Shown here in pieces: positions 14,253 to 21,337 of a stretch of DNA of 28,049 bases. Source of the DNA: a virus; IMG/VR virus record IMGVR_UViG_3300046018_000060, positions 1 to 28,049 of that record; one strand, given 5' to 3'. Below the pieces are notes generated by a model. That model was given only the letters and a program-made list of their open reading frames with translations. It had not been told where the DNA came from and did no database searches. The position numbers were made by a program, and so were the translations under genes. Numbering within the stretch: position 1 is the stretch's first letter; the number at the start of each line of letters is the position of its first letter.

Positions 14253-15712
14253 CGCAACCCACAGAATGGCAAGCAGTTCGATCTGGTGTAACAACCGCAG
14301 CCGGCGCCACAGGCGGGGGCACGGACAAGCGCGCACTGATCGTCTTGTGGTTGAACGGGGGCATGGACCCCCACAACTTCCTGACCCCGCGAACGGGAAG
14401 TGCGAACAGGGCGATCTACGAGTCGTCCAGGCCGACCGTCAAACTTGCCGACAACGCGACCACGGTCATCAATACAAACTGGCAGTTGCACCCGGCGATG
14501 TACAACGCGACCGCGGCATCCAATTTCATGGGTATCGTGACTGCCGGAAAGGCCGCGGTCTTGATGAACGTCGGGCCGCTGACGCGACCCACGGCGCGCA
14601 ATAACTACTACAGCGGAACGCTTCCGCGCCAACTGTTCAGCCACTCAGACCAGAGCGCCGAATGGCAAACTGGAGATCCGCTGACGCCGAACCTGAAGAC
14701 CGGGTTTCTCGGTCGCTTGACCGACATGCTCCACCCATCGTTCAACGCCAGTTCGACGGTGGGCTCCCTCTACACGTTCGTAGGGAAGGGTGCATTCAGC
14801 GGAACCTACGATCAGAAAGTGTCCGCATTAGCTCCATCAGGGATTGATCTGCGTGCAAGCGGAACTGCCCTGAACATCGCAAACAAGATCGCCCTCGACC
14901 CGATCAGATACCCGGACCCGGCAACCTTGAGCCCGCTTCAGGCTCAAGTCAGTCAATCGCATTTGGATGCGGATACGTTCGTTGGCGCGGTCAAGTCTGT
15001 GCTTGATGCTGCGACCATTACGGGACCGACGTTTGTCGATGACGCAGCCAGCAACAGCACGCTTGCCGCCCTGAAGTTGATCAAGTCAATGGGCAGTCTC
15101 AACCAGCGTAGGCAAATCCACTGGATATCTCAGGGTGGGTTTGACCAGCACGACGGTTTGCTCAGTACCCTGAATGCCAATCTGGCGGGAGACGGCAACG
15201 CTGGAAGTTTCCGCAGGGGCGGGGTGGCTCGGTATATCAAGCAGGTATACGACGCAATCACCGACGCATCGTGGCCCTCTGACACCAAGGTGACCATGCT
15301 GGTGTACACAGAGTTTGGTCGCACCCTGACGCAAAACACGGACGGAACAGACCACGCATGGGGCGGGCACGCAGTTCTTGTCGGCAATGACGTACTAGGA
15401 ACATCCGGCCTGGGCGGATCATGCTTGTTCGGTGCGGAGCCTGACTTCTCCGGGTTCACAAACACGACTGCAACCTCGGGCAATTACTGGGTGCCGATCA
15501 GCCCGGGGACGACAACCACGTCGGACGCTCGCGGCTTGATGATTCCGACCACGCCGAACGACTCGCTGTACATGACCATCAGTAAGTGGATGGGTGTGCC
15601 GGACACGACGATTGCAACCTACAACCCGATGAATCTGGTTGTGCCGAACTACGTTGCAGGCGGGTTCACGGACGCCGGGGTGACCGCGCGCAACCTGGGC
15701 ATGCTGGCGTAA
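14249..15712 (+). CDS. DUF1501 family protein, alkaline phosphatase/sulfatase-like
   Basis: A 487-aa protein of the DUF1501 family, placed in the alkaline phosphatase/sulfatase superfamily. Seen motifs are IVLWLNGGMDPHN (31-43), LHPAMY (80-85), LFSHSDQSAEWQTGDP (129-144), GGFDQHDGLL (296-305), YTEFGRTLTQN (353-363) and GTDHAWGGHAVLVG (366-379). The Asp/His residues in these last three are the likely metal ligands. Bacterial members usually carry a Tat signal; this one does not, starting directly with about 25 flexible residues. It is coupled to DUF1800 by a 4-base overlap. A hydrolase acting on host surface phosphate or sulfate esters is plausible, not proven. Confidence 0.9.
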   Translation: MTQPTEWQAVRSGVTTAAGATGGGTDKRALIVLWLNGGMDPHNFLTPRTGSANRAIYESSRPTVKLADNATTVINTNWQLHPAMYNATAASNFMGIVTAGKAAVLMNVGPLTRPTARNNYYSGTLPRQLFSHSDQSAEWQTGDPLTPNLKTGFLGRLTDMLHPSFNASSTVGSLYTFVGKGAFSGTYDQKVSALAPSGIDLRASGTALNIANKIALDPIRYPDPATLSPLQAQVSQSHLDADTFVGAVKSVLDAATITGPTFVDDAASNSTLAALKLIKSMGSLNQRRQIHWISQGGFDQHDGLLSTLNANLAGDGNAGSFRRGGVARYIKQVYDAITDASWPSDTKVTMLVYTEFGRTLTQNTDGTDHAWGGHAVLVGNDVLGTSGLGGSCLFGAEPDFSGFTNTTATSGNYWVPISPGTTTTSDARGLMIPTTPNDSLYMTISKWMGVPDTTIATYNPMNLVVPNYVAGGFTDAGVTARNLGMLA

Positions 15713-15715
15713 CCA

Positions 15716-16132
15716 ATGTCGTACAACACCGGCAACTACAACGGGAGCGACGGGACGGGAACGTACAACACGTTCGCGACGGGCGCGACCCCCTACATCA
15801 CCGGCCGGGCAAACTACTACATGCGCGTACCTGAACTGACATCGAGCGGCCTACTCGGCGTATTTGACCAGCAGCCCAACGAGGTGCTGGACTACGACAT
15901 TGATTTCACCGACTGGGCCATCGTGCGCAACGACCGCCCGAACTCGGTCACGGTCACGGCAGAAACCGGGCTGGTCGTTCTCGGGTACACGTTCGTCGGG
16001 AATACCGTGCGCGTGGTTTTGGGCGGTGGCGTCACCGGCGGTGCGTACAAGGTCACCGTGCGCCTGAGTACCGACAGCGTGCCCGCCGTCATCAAGGAAG
16101 TCGACTTCCTTGTTCGCGTGAAAGAGATTTGA
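15716..16132 (+). CDS. Phage fibre protein
   Basis: A 138-aa protein starting three bases after the DUF1501 stop. The Tyr/Asn/Gly-rich N-terminus (MSYNTGNYNGSDGTGTYNTF) is low complexity. The core EVLDYDIDFTDWAIVRNDRPNSVTVTAETGLVVLG (from residue 56) is the conserved part of a small β-sandwich found in many podoviral and siphoviral fibre proteins; the Y-D-I-D-F-x-x-W motif is characteristic. It probably forms a decoration or fibre of the virion. A perfect 20-bp palindrome lies in its last codons. Confidence 0.7.
   Translation: MSYNTGNYNGSDGTGTYNTFATGATPYITGRANYYMRVPELTSSGLLGVFDQQPNEVLDYDIDFTDWAIVRNDRPNSVTVTAETGLVVLGYTFVGNTVRVVLGGGVTGGAYKVTVRLSTDSVPAVIKEVDFLVRVKEI
16093..16112. repeat. Perfect 20-bp palindrome at the end of the fibre gene
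   Basis: CAAGGAAGTCGACTTCCTTG is a perfect palindrome; as RNA it could form an 8-bp stem with a TCGA loop. It lies inside the last codons of the 15716-16132 gene and 24 bases before the next module-border palindrome. It is followed by only two T residues, so it is at best a weak terminator or a processing/stability element. Confidence 0.6.
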
Positions 16133-16136
16133 TCAT

Positions 16137-16165
16137 CTAACCTGTTAGACCCCACCAGTTACACT
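16137..16165 (+). promoter_or_regulatory. Palindromic promoter/operator for the fibre-lysis module
   Basis: CTAACCTGTTAG (16137-16148) has the same core as at 9782. The nearest -10-like element is TACACT (16160-16165), eleven bases downstream, about five more than at the other sites. The next gene starts at 16190 after TAGGAGA. It lies five bases after the previous stop. Function is inferred. Confidence 0.5.
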
Positions 16166-16189
16166 ACACCATCTTTCTAGGAGATACCC

Positions 16190-16561
16190 ATGACCGCCGC
16201 AACCACCACCGCTTTGATCAACGCAGGGCTGTCCATCGGCGCCGCCAACCTGGTCGATTCGCGCATCCCCGAGTCGTCTTTCGCGCCCCCGGTTACTGTG
16301 GCTTCCAGCCGCAACTTGACCGCTGCCGACAACGGCCAAACGCTCGAGACCACAGGTGCGGTCACCCTGACGGTTCCGGTCGGCTTGGGCCAGCCATTCA
16401 ATTGCCGCGTGACCCTCGGCGGCGCGCTCTCGGTGGCCTCGGACGGCACGGCGCTTCTGAACGGCGCCACGACCACGCTGACCCGCGCGCTGGCCACCAA
16501 CCCGTTCATCGAGATCCACGGCCGCCTGACCGCCAATTCGTACGCTGTCAACGGCGCTTGA
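16190..16561 (+). CDS. Virion decoration-like β-protein
   Basis: A 123-aa protein starting after TAGGAGA. The N-terminus (MTAATTTALINAGLSIGAANLV) is helical. The rest is a β-sandwich pattern, SSRNLTAADNGQTLETTGAVTLTVPVGLGQPFNCRVTL, widespread in phage fibre and capsid decoration proteins. It resembles the product of 12081-12470 in this pattern. It is the first gene of a new palindrome-bounded unit and may be highly expressed judging by its C-ending codon use. No catalytic motif. Confidence 0.65.
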   Translation: MTAATTTALINAGLSIGAANLVDSRIPESSFAPPVTVASSRNLTAADNGQTLETTGAVTLTVPVGLGQPFNCRVTLGGALSVASDGTALLNGATTTLTRALATNPFIEIHGRLTANSYAVNGA

Positions 16562-16584
16562 TCGTCAGCTGAAAGGGCCTACCG

Positions 16585-16908
16585 ATGTCTCGCGTTCTCC
16601 AGACAGCCACTACCACGGGTACCAGCGACCCTGCGGGCATGCCGCACAACCATACCGTCATGTTCTCGGCACACATATCTGGCGGCGCCCCGGCGGGCAC
16701 CTCAACGGTTGAGATCTACGGCGTTGCCCGTCTGGGCCAGCCGCTCGCCCGAGACCGCCTGCTGGGTACCTTGTCGCTGACCAGTGCGAGCAGCCCCACA
16801 CCGTACGCGGATGTGTTCAAGGTGAGCTATGAGAACTACGACTACGTGTACAGCAAGGTCACCGCTGTCGCCGCGTCGCAGACCGTCGTCGTGGTAATGG
16901 GAGACTGA
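16585..16908 (+). CDS. Hypothetical virion protein
   Basis: A 107-aa β-rich protein (HNHTVMFSAHISGGAPAGTSTVEIYGVARLGQPLARDRLLGTLSL) with no signal peptide or membrane segment. The start follows AAAGGG. It lies two bases before the next structural gene. Its pattern of short strands fits a small capsid- or tail-decorating protein, and it is placed in a series of similar small β-proteins. I cannot name a family. Confidence 0.6.
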   Translation: MSRVLQTATTTGTSDPAGMPHNHTVMFSAHISGGAPAGTSTVEIYGVARLGQPLARDRLLGTLSLTSASSPTPYADVFKVSYENYDYVYSKVTAVAASQTVVVVMGD

Positions 16909-16910
16909 GC

Positions 16911-17360
16911 ATGGCAACCGTCAATCAAGCAGTAGGAACGCGCACCGCGCTAACGGTCACTGGGCTGAGCACGCTGGCCTCGGCGACGTATGTCGCATCG
17001 TCTGCCTACAACTGCAACACGACCAAACCTGTCGACGTGGTGGTCGAGGTTCAGGCCGCAACGACCAACACCGCCACGGGCAACAAGCAGGTGGTGGTGT
17101 TCATTCAAGAGTCGCTCGACGGCACCAACTTCCGCTCTGGCCCAACCAGCGGCACCACGACGACCGATGAGCCGAACCTGCGCCTGCTTGGCATCCTGCC
17201 GATGAACTCGGTCACGACCACCCAGATCGGCATGTTCAGCGTTCTTGGGGCCCTGGGATATGTGCCGCTCCAGTTCAAGATCGTGCTCAAGAACGACCTC
17301 GGTGTCGCTCTGACAGGCGGCAGCGCGTTCACCGCAGAAATCTCGCAGACGGTCGTCTAA
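16911..17360 (+). CDS. Hypothetical virion protein
   Basis: A 149-aa Thr/Val-rich β-protein. The segment KQVVVFIQESLDGTNFRSGPTSG (about residues 59-81) contains a phrase, V-F-x-Q-x-S-x-D-G-x-N-F, that is frequent in small phage structural proteins. GGGAG precedes the ATG at 16911. It is packed between other virion genes with two-base and zero-base gaps. Probably a decoration or tail protein; no enzymatic feature is seen. Confidence 0.6.
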   Translation: MATVNQAVGTRTALTVTGLSTLASATYVASSAYNCNTTKPVDVVVEVQAATTNTATGNKQVVVFIQESLDGTNFRSGPTSGTTTTDEPNLRLLGILPMNSVTTTQIGMFSVLGALGYVPLQFKIVLKNDLGVALTGGSAFTAEISQTVV

Positions 17361-18191
17361 GTGGCTACTTTCGCCCGTCAGCCCCAGTATGTTGGGCCGC
17401 TCGACTGGAGTTCTCCGCTGGCCGTTGGGTTGGCTGATGTCCTCATACCTTCGGAGTTCCGAACAAGAGTCAACAGCGAAGCGGCCTCATCCTTAAATGC
17501 TGGGTTTTCAAATGGCGCTGGCGCTGCGGGCTCGGCGCGCTTGGTAACTTCGGAAACCGCAAACCAAAGAGACATATACAGCGGCGCTTGGTCAAGGGCT
17601 TCGTTCGCTACTGGCTTGACACTGCTGAGTGTTTATCGGCTGACATTTATCCCAGGCGCGAACGCGCGCATCGCGGGAAACTTCCTTGGCGGCGTGGTAT
17701 CGGCGAACGGGTATGCGCATGCACCAAGTACCACCAATTTCCGAGGGATTCTGGGGGCCACGACAACATCCCTCGTGCTCACTGGGACTGCTATCAGCAC
17801 CGCACTCAAGGTTGATGTCCTTGAGGTCAACAGCGCAACTGCCAGCCTTTGGGAAAACGGGGTAAGGACTGTGGCGCCCACAGCGGCTACCACCGCTGTT
17901 ACTGCAACCGGGACATTCGGAATCGGCAGTGACAACGATTTGGTGGGCGTTGCAGCAAGGTCTGAGCAGTTCCTGCATATTTTGTGGAGGCGCTCGCTCT
18001 CCAGCGCCGAGATTGCATCGATATCCGCGAACCCGTGGCAGCTATTCAAGGCGCCCAACAAAAGAGTTCTGTTCTTCGTGGCAGGAGCCGTCGGCGGTAC
18101 TAATCCCATTCGAGCCTCCAACAACATTATTCCCCTCGGGGCTTTCGTTCGAGCATCAGACAACCCCGTGCGTGTCGGTGGCATCGGCTAA
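17361..18191 (+). CDS. LamG/concanavalin A-like lectin-fold virion protein
   Basis: A 276-aa protein beginning at a GTG directly after the previous stop, with no clear ribosome binding site, so coupled translation is likely. Residues about 65-230 fit the LamG/concanavalin A-like jelly roll. Strands are LTLLSVYRLTF, the element DVLEVNSATASLWENGVRTV, and the closing signature RRSLSSAEIASISANPWQLFK (210-230), often found in phage lectin-like domains. The tail (NPIRASNNIIPLGAFVRASDNPVRVG) contains an internal repeat. Such domains bind glycans, so this may be a receptor-binding or decoration protein. Confidence 0.7.
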   Translation: MATFARQPQYVGPLDWSSPLAVGLADVLIPSEFRTRVNSEAASSLNAGFSNGAGAAGSARLVTSETANQRDIYSGAWSRASFATGLTLLSVYRLTFIPGANARIAGNFLGGVVSANGYAHAPSTTNFRGILGATTTSLVLTGTAISTALKVDVLEVNSATASLWENGVRTVAPTAATTAVTATGTFGIGSDNDLVGVAARSEQFLHILWRRSLSSAEIASISANPWQLFKAPNKRVLFFVAGAVGGTNPIRASNNIIPLGAFVRASDNPVRVGGIG

Positions 18192-18206
18192 CTTGAGTAG
18201 TACACC

Positions 18207-18476
18207 ATGACCGACGAATCAAAAGAACCCTGGCACATCAAGCGGGAGATACAGATCGGCCATCTGGTCAGTACGGCAGTAGTGGCGTTCTCCGTTATTT
18301 GGTACGCCGGGAAACTCGAGCAGCGAGTGGCCTTGGTTGAACAGTCGGTATCCCTGCAGAAAGAGCGCGACGCCACGCAGGACATCCAGGCCGCTGCCGC
18401 TCAGGCTCAGATCAACGCCCAGCTGGCGCGCATCGACGCGAAGCTGGATCGAATCATAGAAACGAGGACACGATAA
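18207..18476 (+). CDS. Single-span membrane protein with coiled coil (lysis cassette)
   Basis: An 89-aa protein with an N-terminal cytoplasmic stretch, one transmembrane segment (about residues 17-34, IGHLVSTAVVAFSVIWYAG) and a C-terminal coiled coil (LEQRVALVEQSVSLQKERDATQDIQAAAAQAQINAQLARIDAKLDRI). It overlaps the next gene by one base. Proteins of this shape are common beside phage endolysins and may be holin accessory or inner-membrane spanin-like proteins; the sequence does not decide which. The ribosome binding site is weak. Confidence 0.65.
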   Translation: MTDESKEPWHIKREIQIGHLVSTAVVAFSVIWYAGKLEQRVALVEQSVSLQKERDATQDIQAAAAQAQINAQLARIDAKLDRIIETRTR

Positions 18477-18865
18477 TGATCGAAGAGCAAGTCATCCGCT
18501 ACCTGTGGACCGCGCTTGACGGCGCCAAATACGTCGGCTGGGGCGTGCTCATCGCCTACGCCCTGTGGGTCTACTACCTCGCCGTCATGTCGCTGCGGCG
18601 CGCGAAGGCGGCAGGCACGATCAATCCTGGCGCGTTCCAGACATTCGCTTTGGTACTGGTCGTCGTACCCGGCGTGGCGCTCGACTGGCTCGCAAACTTC
18701 ACCGTCGCGACCGTCATCTTCCTCGAGTTTCCGAAAAGCTGGGGCGAGCTGGTCACCGGGCGCTTGAAGCGCCACTGTGGTCTGCTGACGTGGCGTGGCG
18801 TCTTGGCGAAGTTTGTCTGCACCGAACTCCTTGATCGCTTCGATCTGACCGGGAAGCACTGCTGA
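18476..18865 (+). CDS. Membrane protein, possible second holin
   Basis: A 129-aa protein with two clear transmembrane segments: about residues 18-40 (YVGWGVLIAYALWVYYLAVM) and about 52-75 (AFQTFALVLVVVPGVALDWL). The C-terminal part is soluble and basic (FPKSWGELVTGRLKRHCGLLTWRGVLAKFVCTELLDRFDLTGKHC). The ATG follows GAGGAC. Its stop overlaps the endolysin start by one base. Proteins with this C-terminus occur in other phages near the endolysin. A holin or holin-like role is inferred from topology and position. Confidence 0.65.
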   Translation: MIEEQVIRYLWTALDGAKYVGWGVLIAYALWVYYLAVMSLRRAKAAGTINPGAFQTFALVLVVVPGVALDWLANFTVATVIFLEFPKSWGELVTGRLKRHCGLLTWRGVLAKFVCTELLDRFDLTGKHC

Positions 18866-19332
18866 TGAAATTCGACCAGTCCTTCGAGGCACTGCTCGGG
18901 CACGAGGGCGGGTACGTGAACGACCCACGCGACCCAGGGGGCGAGACGAAGTTCGGGATCTCGAAACACCAGTACCCCGGCGAGGACATCGCCAACATGA
19001 CGGTCGAGCGCGCGAAGCAGATTTACTTCAAAGACTACTGGGGTCCGGCAGGCTGCGATGCAGTGCCTGAGCAGGTCAAGTTCGACCTCTTCGACATGGC
19101 GGTCAACAGCGGCGTGAAACCGGCCATCCGCACCCTGCAGTACGCAGTCGGCGAGACACCAGACGGAGTGCTTGGCCCACGCACCCTGCAAGCAGTGCAG
19201 TCGATGCCCTCCACGCGCCTGCTCGCCCGGTTCAACGGCGAGCGCCTCCAGTTCATGACCAGCCTGCCCACCTGGACGACGTTCGGCAAGGGCTGGGCCC
19301 GTCGCATCGCATTCAATTTGAGGCTCGCGTAA
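18865..19332 (+). CDS. Endolysin, glycoside hydrolase family 108 (N-acetylmuramidase)
   Basis: A 155-aa peptidoglycan hydrolase that would lyse the host at the end of infection. The N-terminal GH108 domain has FEALLGHEGGYVNDPRDPGGETKFGIS, with the catalytic Glu at position 14 in E-G-G-Y and the conserved D-P-G-G-x-T-x-x-G-I-S. The C-terminal half has DLFDMAVNSGVKPAIRTLQ and DGVLGPRTLQAV, matching the PG_binding_3 domain usual in this family. There is no signal peptide, so release requires a holin. GGGAAG precedes the start. It overlaps neighbours on both sides by one base. Confidence 0.93.
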   Translation: MKFDQSFEALLGHEGGYVNDPRDPGGETKFGISKHQYPGEDIANMTVERAKQIYFKDYWGPAGCDAVPEQVKFDLFDMAVNSGVKPAIRTLQYAVGETPDGVLGPRTLQAVQSMPSTRLLARFNGERLQFMTSLPTWTTFGKGWARRIAFNLRLA

Positions 19333-19736
19333 TGGCACTCGACCCCGTCACTGCAATCCTCGACGTTGGCAGCAAGGTCATTGACAGGCTGTGGCCAGAT
19401 CCGGCGCAGGCACTGCAAGCCAAGATCAAGTTGTTCGAGTTGCAGCAGTCGGGCGAGCTGCAAGTCATCGCTGGCCAACTCGACATCAACAAGGAAGAAG
19501 CCAAGAACGCTAACGTGTTCGTGTCTGGTTGGAGGCCCTTCATAGGGTGGACTTGTGGGTCCGCCTTGGTCTACACCTACATCCTGTACCCGCTTCTGCT
19601 GTGGGCTGCCGCCACCTGGGCGCCGCAGATCAAGCCACCTTTGCTGGTCAACGACGGAATGCTGTTCGAGCTGATGCTTGGTATGCTTGGCATGTCCGGC
19701 CTGCGCACCTTCGAGAAGGTGAAGAGCGTTGCATGA
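19332..19736 (+). CDS. Holin, gene-transfer-agent 3-TM type
   Basis: A 134-aa protein matching the GTA_holin_3TM family. The N-terminal amphipathic region (LFELQQSGELQVIAGQLDINKEEAKNANVF) is followed by the signature VSGWRPFIGWTCG (63-76). Transmembrane segments lie at about 70-95, with the last helix ELMLGMLGMSGLRTFEKV at 113-130. Such proteins form pores in the inner membrane through which the endolysin escapes. The ATG overlaps the endolysin stop (TAATG), and its own stop overlaps the next gene by ATGA. Confidence 0.85.
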   Translation: MALDPVTAILDVGSKVIDRLWPDPAQALQAKIKLFELQQSGELQVIAGQLDINKEEAKNANVFVSGWRPFIGWTCGSALVYTYILYPLLLWAAATWAPQIKPPLLVNDGMLFELMLGMLGMSGLRTFEKVKSVA

Positions 19737-21337
19737 GCGTCATCCGCATCGCAGGCTTCTACGGAGAGAACAGGGCGCTGCACCCCAAGGCGCTGCCTGA
19801 CGGCGTCGGCACGGTCAGCCTGAACCAGTACCCAGGTCGCTCGGACTTCCGCCCGATCCAAGCCCCCCTGACAGTCGCGACCGCCGCGGGTGCCGGGTAC
19901 CAGACCATCTACCGGATGGGGCGCGACGCGCCTAGCGACACGGGCGTTTGGCTCGGCTGGAACACGATCGTCCACGCGGTGCGCGGTTTCATCTCGGCGG
20001 ACACGACTGAGCGCACGTACTACACAGGCGACGGCGTGCCGAAGTGGACGGACAACCTCAAGTACCTGACCGCCCCGCGCCCGCTCGGCGTGCCATCCCC
20101 GGTCAACGCGCCCATCCTCACAGCCACTGGCGGCTCGAGCACCACGACAGAGACACGGGTCTACTGCTCCACGTTCGTCACTGAGGTGGGCGAGGAGGGC
20201 GGCCGCAGCCCGATCAGCGCCCCGATCACTTGCAAGATCGACGACACGGTCACCCTGTCGAACCTCGACGACTTCCCTGCGGGCAACTACGGGACCACCC
20301 GGCGTCGCCGGATCTACCGATCGCAGCAGTCGACCTCGGGTGCGGGCAGCTTCCTGTTCGTCAAGGAAATATCGGCCAGCCTCACCACGACGACCGATGC
20401 GGTAGCTGCAGCATCACTGGGTGAGCCTATCGCGTCGCTGACCTGGCTGCCGCCCCCTGCGGACCTGAAGTACCTGACGGGCATGTGGAACGGCATGATG
20501 GCCGGGATCACCGGCCGCTCGGTTCGCTTCTGTGAGGCGTTCCTGCCATACGCCTGGCCGACCACGTACGAGATCATCCCCACCGATGCCACTCCCGTGG
20601 CGCTGGCGACGTTCGGGCAGAACCTGCTCATCCTCACCACCAACCGTCCCCGGATCGTCACTGGTGGCACTCCTGACGCGCTGGACGACCAGCCGATCGA
20701 ATTCAAGCAAGCGTGTGTGGCAGCGCGCAGCGTGGTGAGTCTGGGTCATGGTGTGGTCTACGCGAGCCCGGACGGGCTGGCCTACGTTGGCGGGTCGGGC
20801 GTAAAGATGCTGACCGACGGAGTCATGCTGCGTGAGGACTGGCAGGCGCTTGGCCCCACCACGATCATTGGCACCCAGTACGAGGGCCGGTACGTCGGGT
20901 TCTACCTGAAGAACGGGGTCTACCAAGGCTTTTCGATCGACCCGCGCAACCCGCAGGGGATGTTCTTCTACGATTTCGGCTACCCGGTCACCTACCTCGA
21001 TGACATCAACGATGCGATGTATGTGCTCGACGGCACGGCAATCAAGAAGTGGAACGCGGGCGCGGTAACCACTGCAAAGTTCCGCAGCAAGGTCTTCCGC
21101 ATGCCCAAGCCGATCGTGGGCTTTGCGTGCGCAGAGGTGGTGGCGGATCAGTATCCGTTTTTGTTCACGCTGTTCACGGACGACTTCCGTCGATTCGATT
21201 GGACGGTTTTTTCACGTGCTGCGTTCCGCCTTCCGAGCGGCTACTACGCCAGTGACTTTCAGGTCGAGCTGGTGACTCCATACGCGGTGCAGGGCGTGGT
21301 GCTTGCTAACTCAATGCAAGAGCTAGCGCAGGCATGA
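19733..21337 (+). CDS. Podoviral tail / virion structural protein
   Basis: A 534-aa protein; the start at 19733 (MSVIRIAGFYGENRAL) was chosen because it overlaps the holin stop by ATGA, whereas the open frame extends 204 bases upstream into the holin gene. It is β-rich throughout, with GGSSTTTETRVYCSTFVTEVGEEGGRSP (a fibronectin-like strand pair, about 130-160), RRIYRSQ, and repeats such as GVVYASPDGLAYVG resembling β-propeller blades. The C-terminus ends VELVTPYAVQGVVLANSMQELAQ, a phrase I associate with podoviral tail proteins. It probably belongs to the tail hub that supports the fibre encoded next. Confidence 0.65.
   Translation: MSVIRIAGFYGENRALHPKALPDGVGTVSLNQYPGRSDFRPIQAPLTVATAAGAGYQTIYRMGRDAPSDTGVWLGWNTIVHAVRGFISADTTERTYYTGDGVPKWTDNLKYLTAPRPLGVPSPVNAPILTATGGSSTTTETRVYCSTFVTEVGEEGGRSPISAPITCKIDDTVTLSNLDDFPAGNYGTTRRRRIYRSQQSTSGAGSFLFVKEISASLTTTTDAVAAASLGEPIASLTWLPPPADLKYLTGMWNGMMAGITGRSVRFCEAFLPYAWPTTYEIIPTDATPVALATFGQNLLILTTNRPRIVTGGTPDALDDQPIEFKQACVAARSVVSLGHGVVYASPDGLAYVGGSGVKMLTDGVMLREDWQALGPTTIIGTQYEGRYVGFYLKNGVYQGFSIDPRNPQGMFFYDFGYPVTYLDDINDAMYVLDGTAIKKWNAGAVTTAKFRSKVFRMPKPIVGFACAEVVADQYPFLFTLFTDDFRRFDWTVFSRAAFRLPSGYYASDFQVELVTPYAVQGVVLANSMQELAQA

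Noticed and set aside
19510-19521. CTAACGTGTTCG, a near copy of the border palindrome
   Set aside because: It is inside the holin coding sequence, has two mismatches in one arm and no -10-like element in place.
19529-19732. N-terminal extension of the tail protein frame
   Set aside because: It lies inside the holin gene in another frame; the start at 19733 overlaps the holin stop by ATGA and fits the packing of its neighbours.
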